Source: CAVPWP01 sp963709395 (GTDB taxonomy: Bacteria > Pseudomonadota > Alphaproteobacteria > Rhodobacterales > Rhodobacteraceae). Taken from it: DNA of 64,000 bases. A program made the translations under genes and the position numbers. A model generated the notes under the pieces. It did not search any database and was not told the DNA's origin. It worked only from the letters and a program-made list of their open reading frames with translations. Of this stretch, positions 47,047 through 54,839 are shown piece by piece (the first letter of the stretch is position 1; each line of letters begins with the position of its first letter). The DNA lies in assembly GCA_963709395.1 (NCBI GenBank), contig CAVPWP010000009.1, positions 361,362 through 425,361 on the forward strand, given 5' to 3'.

Positions 47047-47987
47047 AATCGAAAGAGTCTTCAATTTTCGGAAACGTGTTGAATATCCAGCGTTACTGCA
47101 GCCATGATGGTCCCGGTATTCGTACGAATGTTTTCCTCAAGGGTTGTTCGTTGCGCTGTAAATGGTGCAGTAACCCCGAGAGCATTCATCCAAAGCCGGA
47201 ACTCGCTTACGACGCCAGATTGTGCATGGGGGAAAAGGACTGCGGCTTGTGCCTGAAAGAGCCGTTTCCGCAGGGAGCCTTTTACACGGTGCCAGGCGCG
47301 CACGATAAGGTTCAAGTCAACTGGGATTTAGCGTCCGAATGCGATCAGGATACAATTTCTCTATGTCCGACCAAAGCACTTTACATGTTCGGCACGTCGA
47401 TGACAGCCGAAGATGTGCTGGACGAAGTCGAAAAGGACGCCTCATTCTACCAATCATCGGGAGGCGGGATGACGCTGAGTGGTGGCGAGTGCACCATGTA
47501 CCCGGATTTCGCCACAGAACTGCTGAAAGGCGCGCACGCGCGCGGCATCAACACGGCGATCGAAACCGCGGGCAATGTGCCTTGGAGATTTCTGGAACAA
47601 GTGCTGCCACACGTGGACACGGTACTCCACGATCTCAAATGCATGAATGATGACCGCCACAAGAAATGGACCGGCGTGAGTAACAAACGTCTGCTGGAAA
47701 ACTTTAAGAAGGCCTACGAGGCTTTCCCGGACACGACCTTCATTGCCCGCCGCCCCTTGATTCCCGGCGTAAACGACGACGAGGAAGATATTCGGGCAGT
47801 CCTCGAGTTCATTCGCCCACACAAGAACGTCGTGGATTTCGAACTACTACCATACATGCGCTTCGGACTGGGCAAGTATCAGATGCTGGGCCGCATTTAT
47901 GAATTGGAGGATTTTGAACCTCCCACCGAGGCCTCGATGAAGCGTTTGCAAACCATTATCGACGAGGCGTTCGGACGATCGGAATAA
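47043..47987 (+). CDS. glycyl-radical enzyme activating enzyme
   Basis: A 314-residue radical-SAM activase that abstracts hydrogen from the GRE glycine. The radical-SAM motif is GCSLRCKWC (C35, C39, C42) after SHDGPGIRTNVFLKG. SAM-binding GGGMTLSGGE is present. The auxiliary ferredoxin insert (CMGEKDCGLC, then SECDQDTISLCP) holds five cysteines rather than the usual eight, so perhaps only one extra 4Fe-4S cluster is made. ATGA overlap with the PFK-like gene. Confidence 0.93.
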   Translation: MKSKESSIFGNVLNIQRYCSHDGPGIRTNVFLKGCSLRCKWCSNPESIHPKPELAYDARLCMGEKDCGLCLKEPFPQGAFYTVPGAHDKVQVNWDLASECDQDTISLCPTKALYMFGTSMTAEDVLDEVEKDASFYQSSGGGMTLSGGECTMYPDFATELLKGAHARGINTAIETAGNVPWRFLEQVLPHVDTVLHDLKCMNDDRHKKWTGVSNKRLLENFKKAYEAFPDTTFIARRPLIPGVNDDEEDIRAVLEFIRPHKNVVDFELLPYMRFGLGKYQMLGRIYELEDFEPPTEASMKRLQTIIDEAFGRSE

Positions 47988-48023
47988 CAGCGATATTTTT
48001 TGCCATTCAGCCGGAGAGATAAC

Positions 48024-48137
48024 ATGCTTGAGGAAGGCCACGCTTACTTTAATACGGCGGCCTTCGTCCTGACGATCCGGCGGGTTGCCAAGGCTGCGCT
48101 GGCAAGGGTTCGGATCGATGCAGATCATCTGTTTTAA
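48024..48137 (+). pseudogene. glutamate dehydrogenase relic with in-frame internal deletion
   Basis: A 37-codon frame begins MLEEGHAYFNTAAFV and ends LTIRRVAKAALARVRIDADH-LF. The first part parallels the GdhA start (MLSDAHAYFHKAADV), the second the GdhA end (AAFILAIRRVAKAALARTHM). About 370 codons between are missing, yet the frame is kept. A GGAGAG ribosome-binding site precedes it. The substitutions show it derives from a different gdh copy, not from 34261. A short expressed peptide is possible but unproven. Confidence 0.75.
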
Positions 48138-48242
48138 TCGATCTGCAACGCCTCTCAGCGCTGGCATTTTCGGCCTTTTCGCCGGGTTCCAGTTGGGCAT
48201 TCTTTCCAATCGGGTGAACCTTTCAAGCGCCTTGGATCTGCA

Positions 48243-50120
48243 ATGGACAAAGTGACCATGCCCCCGCAGCCGATCGCGCCGAAGCCGGTCATCGAAAGTC
48301 GTTCAGTGGTGGTGCGGTTTTGTGGCGACTCCGGTGACGGGATGCAGTTGGCGGGCACTCAACTGTCTATGGCCTCAGCACTTGCTGGTAACGATCTCGC
48401 CACCTTCCCTGATTTTCCGGCCGAGATCCGGGCCCCAAAGGGATCGCTGGGTGGCGTCAGTGGGTTTCAGGTGCATTTCGCCTCGCGAACTGTTCTGACC
48501 CCTGGCGACTCAGTGGACGTGTTGGTCGCGATGAACCCTGCGGCGCTGAAACAGAACTTGGCAGCGCTAAAGCCCGCTGGAACGCTGATCGCTGACGAGG
48601 ACGCGTTTGACAGCCGCGGCCTGCGGCTTGCCGGGTATGATGCCAACCCGCTGGACGACGACAGCCTTTCCGGATGCCAGGTTGTTCGCGTCCCGGTCAC
48701 CACTCTGACAAAAGCGGCTGTCGCGCAGGCAGGGCTTGGTCGCAAGGGCGCCGAACAGAACCGCAACCTGTTTGTACTTGGTCTTGTGTCATGGATGTTC
48801 GGCCGCAGCCTGGAGCCGACACTTGACTTCATATCGCACAAGTTCTCCGGAAGTGTTGCCGAGGCTTCTCGCCTAGCACTGAATGCAGGATGGGCCTTTG
48901 GCGAAACAGCGGAACTGCCCAGTTGCAGCTATATTGTCCCGCCTGCTCGGTTGGAACCGGGGCGATACCGAAACCTGACCGGGAATGAGGCCATCGCGTT
49001 CGGTCTGATCGCGGCCGCGCAGCTGACCGGCAAGGATCTCTACTACAGCGCCTATCCGATCACCCCTGCCAGCAGCATCCTGCACACGCTCAGCAGGCAT
49101 CGGATCGCTGGCTTGCAGGTATTCCAGGCAGAGGACGAGATCGGCGCGATTTGCGCCTGCATTGGCGCAGCGTTCGGAGGGGCCTTGGCTGTGACTGGAT
49201 CCAGCGGACCGGGGTTGGCGCTGAAGACTGAGGGGCTTGGTCTGGCAACTATGCTGGAACTTCCGATGCTGGTACTGGATGTGCAGCGTGGCGGGCCCAG
49301 CACGGGTTTGCCTACCAAAGTAGAACAGTCTGACCTTCTGCATGCTCTATACGGCCGACCAGGCGAAGCGCCAGTGCCGGTTCTGGCAGCGGCAAGCCCT
49401 GCAGACTGTTTCGACACCATTGTCGAGGCGTGGCGGATTGCAATAAGGCTCATGACCCCTGTCGTGGTGCTTTCGGACTCCTTCACTGCCAACGGCGCGG
49501 AACCATGGCGGGTGCCGGAGAAGGACGAACTGGCCACAATCCCATTGCACCATCCAAAGGCAAGCAAAACCGGCCAGCGGTTTCTACCCTATTCCCGCGA
49601 TGCGCTTCTTGCCCGGCCCTGGGCTTTGCCTGGAACACCAGGGCTCGAACATCGGCTCGGTGGACTGGAGAAGACGGACGGGTCTGGCGATGTGAGCTAT
49701 GATCCGGAAAACCACCAGCACATGACCGAATTGCGCGCCCGCAAGGTGATGAACGCCCAGACCTTGATCGGCGAACAATCAGTGCAGGGGCCGGAGGAAG
49801 GCGAACTTCTTGTACTGAGTTGGGGCGGCACGATGGGAGCCTGCCGCCGCGCGGTGATTCGCGCCGGCGAACAGGGCCGATTGGTTGCACATGCCCATCT
49901 GCGCCACTTGCACCCGTTGCCTGCCAATCTTGGGGAGGTGTTGGGGCGCTACACCCGAGTGCTGGTGCCAGAGCTGAACACCGGCCAGCTGGCAATGCTG
50001 ATCCGATCCCGATTTCTGATCGACGTAGCTCAATTGAATAAGGTCCAGGGCACACCGTTTTCGGTAGCCGAGATCCTTGCGAAGATCGAAACCCTAACCA
50101 AAGGAGGCGATCTGCCATGA
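48243..50120 (+). CDS. korA: 2-oxoacid:ferredoxin oxidoreductase, fused gamma-alpha subunit
   Basis: A 625-residue subunit. The N-terminal gamma domain (RFCGDSGDGMQLAGTQLSMA, FPDFPAEIRAPKGSLGGVSG) is fused to the alpha pyrimidine-binding domain (DLYYSAYPITPASSILHTLS, VFQAEDEIGAICACIGAAFG) and the C-terminal transketolase-like domain. This is the KorA type that oxidatively decarboxylates 2-oxoglutarate or another 2-oxoacid to acyl-CoA with ferredoxin. Its start overlaps nothing; the beta gene follows with a 4-bp overlap. The substrate is not determined; position beside the glycyl radical enzyme suggests a shared anaerobic route. Confidence 0.92.
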   Translation: MDKVTMPPQPIAPKPVIESRSVVVRFCGDSGDGMQLAGTQLSMASALAGNDLATFPDFPAEIRAPKGSLGGVSGFQVHFASRTVLTPGDSVDVLVAMNPAALKQNLAALKPAGTLIADEDAFDSRGLRLAGYDANPLDDDSLSGCQVVRVPVTTLTKAAVAQAGLGRKGAEQNRNLFVLGLVSWMFGRSLEPTLDFISHKFSGSVAEASRLALNAGWAFGETAELPSCSYIVPPARLEPGRYRNLTGNEAIAFGLIAAAQLTGKDLYYSAYPITPASSILHTLSRHRIAGLQVFQAEDEIGAICACIGAAFGGALAVTGSSGPGLALKTEGLGLATMLELPMLVLDVQRGGPSTGLPTKVEQSDLLHALYGRPGEAPVPVLAAASPADCFDTIVEAWRIAIRLMTPVVVLSDSFTANGAEPWRVPEKDELATIPLHHPKASKTGQRFLPYSRDALLARPWALPGTPGLEHRLGGLEKTDGSGDVSYDPENHQHMTELRARKVMNAQTLIGEQSVQGPEEGELLVLSWGGTMGACRRAVIRAGEQGRLVAHAHLRHLHPLPANLGEVLGRYTRVLVPELNTGQLAMLIRSRFLIDVAQLNKVQGTPFSVAEILAKIETLTKGGDLP

Positions 50121-51091
50121 GGGCCGCAGATGAATATGCCACGGACCAGCAGGTGCGCTGGTGCCCCGGCTGTGGCGATTTCGCGATTCTGGACCAAATG
50201 CGCAAAGTCCTGGCTTCATTGGACCGTGCGCGAGAGAAAACGGTCTTCATCTCAGGCATCGGCTGTGCCGGACGGTTCCCGTATTACATGGAAACATACG
50301 GGATGCATGGCATTCACGGTCGCGCCCCTGCGATCGCTACCGGGTTGAAGCAGGTCCGCCCCGATCTGGATGTGTGGGTCATCACCGGCGATGGCGATGG
50401 GTTGAGCATCGGCATCGGCCACTTGGTGCATGCATTGAGGCGCAATGTGGATATCAAGATATTGCTCTTCAATAACCGGGTCTACGGGTTAACCAAGGGA
50501 CAGTTCTCGCCGACCTCTCTGCTGGGACAGATAACGCCAAGCACACCGCACGGATCCGAAATTGATCCGATAAATGCACTGTCACTGGCCGTGGCGGCGA
50601 ACTGTTCCTTCATCGCACGAGCGATGGACACTCAGGCGCAAAGCCTGGCTGAGGTCCTGCGTCGGGCAGCGCTTCACCAAGGATCGGTATTTGTAGAAAT
50701 ATATCAGAATTGCCATGTCTATAATGATGGGACATTTGACTACGCAAAGAACAAAAAAATTCGCGCAGAGCACGTGATCGAACTTGAGCACGGCAGACCG
50801 ATGATCTTTGGGATAAACCGCGACAAGGGATTGTGCCGCAACAGAGCTGGCGTTGAGGTTGCAACGATTGGCGCGGATTTCGCGGAAAATGAGCTGCTAC
50901 ATCATGACGAGCAAGCTCAATCAACGGATTTGGCACATATGCTAGCGGGGCTTCGACACCCAGAAATGCCTGAGGTCTTTGGTGTGTTGCGTGACGTTGA
51001 TCGGAGCATGAAAGAGATCAAGCAAACGGCCCCAGCGGAGATGGACCTTCACGAGCTGCTTCAAGGCAGCAATTCTTGGCGTGTGAATTAG
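50117..51091 (+). CDS. korB: 2-oxoacid:ferredoxin oxidoreductase, beta subunit
   Basis: A 324-residue TPP-binding subunit. The TPP motif is TGDGDGLSIGIGH with NNRVYGLTKGQFSPT downstream. Cluster cysteines C16 and C19 (WCPGCGD), C50 (GIGCAGR) and C199 (IYQNCHVYNDG) match the single 4Fe-4S site of the KorB/PorB family. The start overlaps korA (ATGA). After it comes noncoding DNA with an IS6-type end, so it closes the AT-rich cluster. Confidence 0.93.
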   Translation: MRAADEYATDQQVRWCPGCGDFAILDQMRKVLASLDRAREKTVFISGIGCAGRFPYYMETYGMHGIHGRAPAIATGLKQVRPDLDVWVITGDGDGLSIGIGHLVHALRRNVDIKILLFNNRVYGLTKGQFSPTSLLGQITPSTPHGSEIDPINALSLAVAANCSFIARAMDTQAQSLAEVLRRAALHQGSVFVEIYQNCHVYNDGTFDYAKNKKIRAEHVIELEHGRPMIFGINRDKGLCRNRAGVEVATIGADFAENELLHHDEQAQSTDLAHMLAGLRHPEMPEVFGVLRDVDRSMKEIKQTAPAEMDLHELLQGSNSWRVN

Positions 51092-51173
51092 CGCCCTGCA
51101 CAAAAGTGATCCGCGAAGTGGTTCAAGTGGGCCGAGCCAACGAAGTCGGTTTGAGAATACATGCGCGGGTCCT

Positions 51174-51214
51174 GTCAGACAAACTTGGCTTGAGGCGGGC
51201 AGGGCGCTGGCTAA
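51174..51214 (+). repeat. IS6-type terminal sequence, copy 3 (solo end)
   Basis: GTCAGACAAACTTGGCTTGA followed by GGCGGGCAGGGCGCTGGCTA nearly repeats copy 2 at 31917-31957 in the same orientation. It stands 80 bp past korB with no transposase gene. Together copies 2 and 3 bracket the 19-kb segment that carries the gdhA set and the glycyl radical cluster. Confidence 0.65.
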
Positions 51215-51216
51215 CT

Positions 51217-51560
51217 TCAGCGGACGTCTGCGTCGATAATCGCCATGCTATTGAATAAGGTGCTGCCACTCGGCGCACCGTCCAGCTCCTGGTGTCCCAT
51301 TATGACGATCTTGGCGTGTTCTCGTGCGCGCAGCGACGGGCAACATGAGGTGCACGTAAAGCGTGCTGGACCACATCACATAGGGGCCGTCGGTGTCGAT
51401 CTTGGTCGATATGCCCGCGAAAGTGGACGGATCGGGGCGATGACCATGATGTGAGGCCCTTCGACGACCCATTCCTTGTCAGCGGTCGGCTGGGGGACCG
51501 CGGGATCCATGTTACTGGCACCCCCGTCCGGTGCGTCCCCTGACATCATGCAAGCAATGG
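51217..51560 (-). pseudogene. remnant of a conserved hypothetical protein
   Basis: Two or three frames on the minus strand give ADKEWVVEGPHIMVIAP, DTDGPYVMWSSTLYVHLMLP and KIVIMGHQELDGAPSGSTLF in order, ending at 51217. Together they resemble the C-terminal half of a secreted conserved hypothetical with PHIM and PYVMW motifs known in Proteobacteria. No start survives and frames change near 51440 and 51335. Non-functional. Confidence 0.5.
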
Positions 51561-51592
51561 CCACGCGCTCTGCGGTGAAGGGCCTGCCGCCC

Positions 51593-51755
51593 AAGCCCAC
51601 GCGGCTCGTCACCGTCGCTATCGCCAACGAGACGGCCCGAGCGGCGTGGGCATTGCTCACGAAGGGAGAAAACTACAAAGCCGTACCGGCAATCTGAAAG
51701 TAGGAAGAAATGACGGCGACAGACATCGCTGCGATGAGATGCGAGGGCAGAAGTG
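51593..51755 (+). pseudogene. 3'-end fragment of an IS110 transposase
   Basis: KPTRLVTVAIANETARAAWA followed by LLTKGENYKAVPAI is 34 residues nearly identical to the C-terminus of the intact IS110 transposase at 30810. The noncoding sequence beyond the stop also resembles the complementary segment at 30750-30809 (GATGAGATGC, GGGCAGAAGTGA). Only the tail of a second copy remains, in opposite orientation to the intact element. Confidence 0.8.
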
Positions 51756-51991
51756 AATGCCGGAGGAGGCGCGGGTGACGCTGACCGAACTGATGATCCG
51801 CTTGATCCTCGACCATGCCGCCGCCGCTCAGGCGAGCTTGCGCGGCGTGTTCCGGTTGGTCAGCATTGCTTTATGCTCAGCGCGGTCGGCGAGGCCAAGG
51901 TAAAGGCAAATGCCGGAGCGTCTCATCCGCCGATTATGCCACTGTAGAGCAGGATTGGGAATCCTATGTCAGGTGCGGCACACTAGTGAAG
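51756..51991. other. unassigned stretch between IS110 fragment and DUF900 gene
   Basis: About 235 bp. Short open frames are present but none has a recognisable domain. Likely decayed insertion-element DNA. Confidence 0.35.
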
Positions 51992-53134
51992 TCAATTGCC
52001 AAATATTCGAATTGGGGCACCCGCAAGGAATTCGGTCAGGGTTCCGGGCCCGTCTCCTCCGAAGGTCGACGCATCGTTGAGACCTTCGCCGACAAGCTGC
52101 ACAACCTCCGGGGAGGAGGCGAACTTGTTGTGGCTGGTCGAGGTCGTGTCCTCGATCGCGGAAAGGTCGATGACGGTCACTCCGAGGGGCTCAAGCTCAA
52201 GCGCATCGGCCGCCCCGACCCGCGGAATGCCGCCCGCGATGCGGCTTGAGAAGCGAAGCGCGCTGTCGTCATCGGAGATCAGGATGTACATCTTTTCCCG
52301 GATCGCTGGCGGCAGGACGGCGATCTGGGTCCGGAACAGATCTATGTCGATGTCCGGTGCGGCCAGCATGATGTTGTCGATCGGCACGGACTTGCTAAGG
52401 CGATCGAGTTGCTGCGCATTGACCAGCCCTTCCATGGTCAGGAAGGTGCCCATGGAGTGGGCGAAGATGTCAACGCTTTCCGCCCGGGTTCCCTTGAGAA
52501 TATCGGCGATGTCGATGAGCTGGTTGCGGGCGATGAGCGCGCTGTTGAGATCGTAGACATAGCGCGACAGCTTCGCGGCGGAGGCCCAGGTGATGAGGAC
52601 GGGAACCCCCTGATAGTCGGTATCCTCGACGAACTGGCCCAGCCTGAGAATCGCGTCCGTCGTCGATGTATTGTAGCCGTGCACAAAGAGAAGGAGCTGG
52701 CGCTCACCACGCGGGCGGCTGGCCAGCGCGCGATTGATCTCCGCCACGAAGGCGGCGTCGGTCTTGTAGACGGCCGGATTGATGATCGCGAATTCGGTGC
52801 GCGGATCGGGCGGCAGGCGCGCGGGTCGCTCAAGTTGCCCCAGCACATGGGTGGGCGGGATGGTCACGTGGACCGATGCGAGACCGAGATCGGGGGCGCG
52901 TCCCTCTCCGTAGAATACGCCGGCCAGATCGGAGGCTTCGCGGGTCGTCGTGATGAAGATCCGGTGCCGCGTCACATCCGGCACAGACGCCGCGGGCACG
53001 TCCGGGTTGTCGATGCCGACCAGTTGGAGGGGAGCGCTGCATCCAGCCAGAACCAGCGCAAAGGCACTTATCCCCAGATTGCGAAGCGGTTTTGATAGGA
53101 CGCAGCAGTTACGAAGTATTTGAACCGACATCAT
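51992..53134 (-). CDS. DUF900 alpha/beta hydrolase lipoprotein
   Basis: A 380-residue protein started at the ATG 53132-53134, directly before a lipoprotein signal LGISAFALVLAGCSAP. The longer frame adds a Ser/Arg-rich leader. The DUF900 core shows LLLFVHGYNTSTTDAILRLG, PVLITWASAAKLSRYVYDL and the nucleophile motif DIFAHSMGTFLTMEGL, followed by DNIMLAAPDIDIDLF. This fold is a serine hydrolase held at the outer membrane. Substrate unknown. It returns to high GC, unlike the flanking AraC block. Confidence 0.85.
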   Translation of the reverse strand: MMSVQILRNCCVLSKPLRNLGISAFALVLAGCSAPLQLVGIDNPDVPAASVPDVTRHRIFITTTREASDLAGVFYGEGRAPDLGLASVHVTIPPTHVLGQLERPARLPPDPRTEFAIINPAVYKTDAAFVAEINRALASRPRGERQLLLFVHGYNTSTTDAILRLGQFVEDTDYQGVPVLITWASAAKLSRYVYDLNSALIARNQLIDIADILKGTRAESVDIFAHSMGTFLTMEGLVNAQQLDRLSKSVPIDNIMLAAPDIDIDLFRTQIAVLPPAIREKMYILISDDDSALRFSSRIAGGIPRVGAADALELEPLGVTVIDLSAIEDTTSTSHNKFASSPEVVQLVGEGLNDASTFGGDGPGTLTEFLAGAPIRIFGN

Positions 53135-53478
53135 GGGGCCGAATTCTCTTTCATCAAGCTTTGGGCGCAACATAGAGGGTCTGCTTGGAGATGAAACAGC
53201 TAAGTTTCTTGGATTTCGGGCTGATTTTCGGGAACTGACCCCGTTAGACAACGATGAACCGCCTCGGAACGAGGCCTTACCATGGACCTTGGTGCTCAGC
53301 CCCGCCTAGTGGTCCAGTTTTCGTACCAGTGAATCATTGGCGCTGGGTCCACTGGGATGATGGATTCTGAGGTCAAAGGTCTACATGGCTGGAATTGACT
53401 ATAGTTATTACGTGAACCGGTCCAATTCTGTACTGCTAGATTTTGGGTGCATATAGCCTCTATTTTCCCTTCGTAAGA
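53135..53478. other. gene-free stretch before the AraC regulator
   Basis: 344 bp with no gene I can support. It is more AT-rich to the right. It separates the DUF900 hydrolase promoter side from the 3' end of the AraC gene. No repeat or IS end was recognised. Confidence 0.4.
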
Positions 53479-54501
53479 TCATTGCCTTAGTGCCTTTTTC
53501 CTACGCCAGACAGTTGGCGATAGGCCGGACCAGCGTTTGAACGCACGGATGAATGAGCGCGTTTCAGAGAAACCCAAATGCTGTGCGATCTCTTGCAACG
53601 ACCGACGGTCTTCTTCAAGCAACTGACAGGCAAGCACATGTCGGGTTTGGTCAAGCAGCTGCTGGTGGCTGGTGCCGTGATCAGTCAAGCGACGGTGATA
53701 GGTGCGTACATGCATGGCAAACATCGTGGCAAGTCGATCTGCCCCGACGCAGTCGAAGGCCAGTGCAGTTCGCATGACCGATTGCACCTGATCCGGAAAG
53801 GACCGCGCAAGTAGCCTCTCCTGCTCGGCAACCCTTTGCTGCAAGAGCTGGACCAAACCCTGTTCAGTTGGGTGAACCGGCCGGTGGAGCCAGGTTGACG
53901 AAAAGACCAGTGCGTAGAGACCAGCTTCAAATCGCAGGCTGGTAGACATGACCCTTTTGTAGGGCTCAAGATCGCCAGGCTGCTCATGTGCGAACCATGC
54001 TTCGATCGCCTTGAAATCCGGTCCACACAACTCGCGCATGATGTTCAGCATAGAAGCAACCGCGCCGTCGCAGGTCTGCCTTACTCCTGGTATCTCAGCT
54101 TCACTGATGCTGTAGGAGAAAATCACCGTACCGTCGACAACTCGTACTCCAATGGCGATCCCGTGCGCATGGAGATGGAAGTATCGGCGGAGCCATTCCA
54201 ATGCTGTGCCCACATCCGGGGCATGCTTTGCCAACAATCCTACCAGCCCCAGAGATTCCAAGTTGGCGCGACTTCCAACCAAGAGACCGAAATGAGGACA
54301 ACCAGTCGTTGCTGCGCATCGTTCCACCAAGTGACCACGGGCGGCGAGTGAAATCGTGTTGTCCGGGCTGTTGAACAACCCAGCGTCCAGACCAGCCCGT
54401 GAGATCACATTGACAGGATCGAAGCCAAGCTCCCTCAAAACCTCAGGAACGCCAAGCGTGGCGCCGATCCGGAGGATCGACTGTGCGCGCGCGATTTGCA
54501 A
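53479..54501 (-). CDS. AraC family regulator (OruR/ArgR-like)
   Basis: A 340-residue regulator. An N-terminal arabinose-binding-like domain of the PF12625 type (VPEVLRELGFDPVNVISRAG, LGLVGLLAKHAPDVGTALEW) is followed by a C-terminal AraC double HTH (RSLQEIAQHLGFSETRSFIR, AFKRWSGLSPTVWRR). Regulators of this architecture usually activate a neighbouring catabolic operon in response to a small molecule. It is divergent from the desulfinase-like gene at 54840, its most probable target. Confidence 0.88.
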   Translation of the reverse strand: MQIARAQSILRIGATLGVPEVLRELGFDPVNVISRAGLDAGLFNSPDNTISLAARGHLVERCAATTGCPHFGLLVGSRANLESLGLVGLLAKHAPDVGTALEWLRRYFHLHAHGIAIGVRVVDGTVIFSYSISEAEIPGVRQTCDGAVASMLNIMRELCGPDFKAIEAWFAHEQPGDLEPYKRVMSTSLRFEAGLYALVFSSTWLHRPVHPTEQGLVQLLQQRVAEQERLLARSFPDQVQSVMRTALAFDCVGADRLATMFAMHVRTYHRRLTDHGTSHQQLLDQTRHVLACQLLEEDRRSLQEIAQHLGFSETRSFIRAFKRWSGLSPTVWRRKKALRQ

Positions 54502-54839
54502 AGCGACCCCCTATTAGTCCCTACGAATCAGCGCGACATGAGTTCGCGCCATCAATTTGTCCCAAATTGTACACTAACTGTCACGATCCGACCTGTGCAA
54601 CCCCTATGCCAAGTCGATAGTCTTTTAAGCAGAGAGACCGTCGCTTTTCGGGATGATTGAACGGAGGGTCCAAGATGGCGTCACGCGTCGAATGGAAACA
54701 GAACCTGCGTAACAAATCTCACTAGCCGGCGCGGCGGAAGCGAAGGCTTCTCAAAGAGTATGCGCATTCTTGCCGGTTCGTTGGCCTAGGGTCCATTCCT
54801 CGAGACATCGCATATCAGTCATCACAAAGGAAGCAAGAC
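54502..54839. promoter_or_regulatory. AraC-desulfinase divergent region with a short leader ORF
   Basis: A 338-bp region between AraC and the desulfinase-like gene. It contains a 16-codon frame at 54675-54725 (MASRVEWKQNLRNKSH) behind a strong GGAGGG ribosome-binding site, which may be a leader peptide or the stub of a lost gene. An AraC-bound activator site and the promoter should lie here; direct repeats could not be fixed by eye. Confidence 0.45.
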
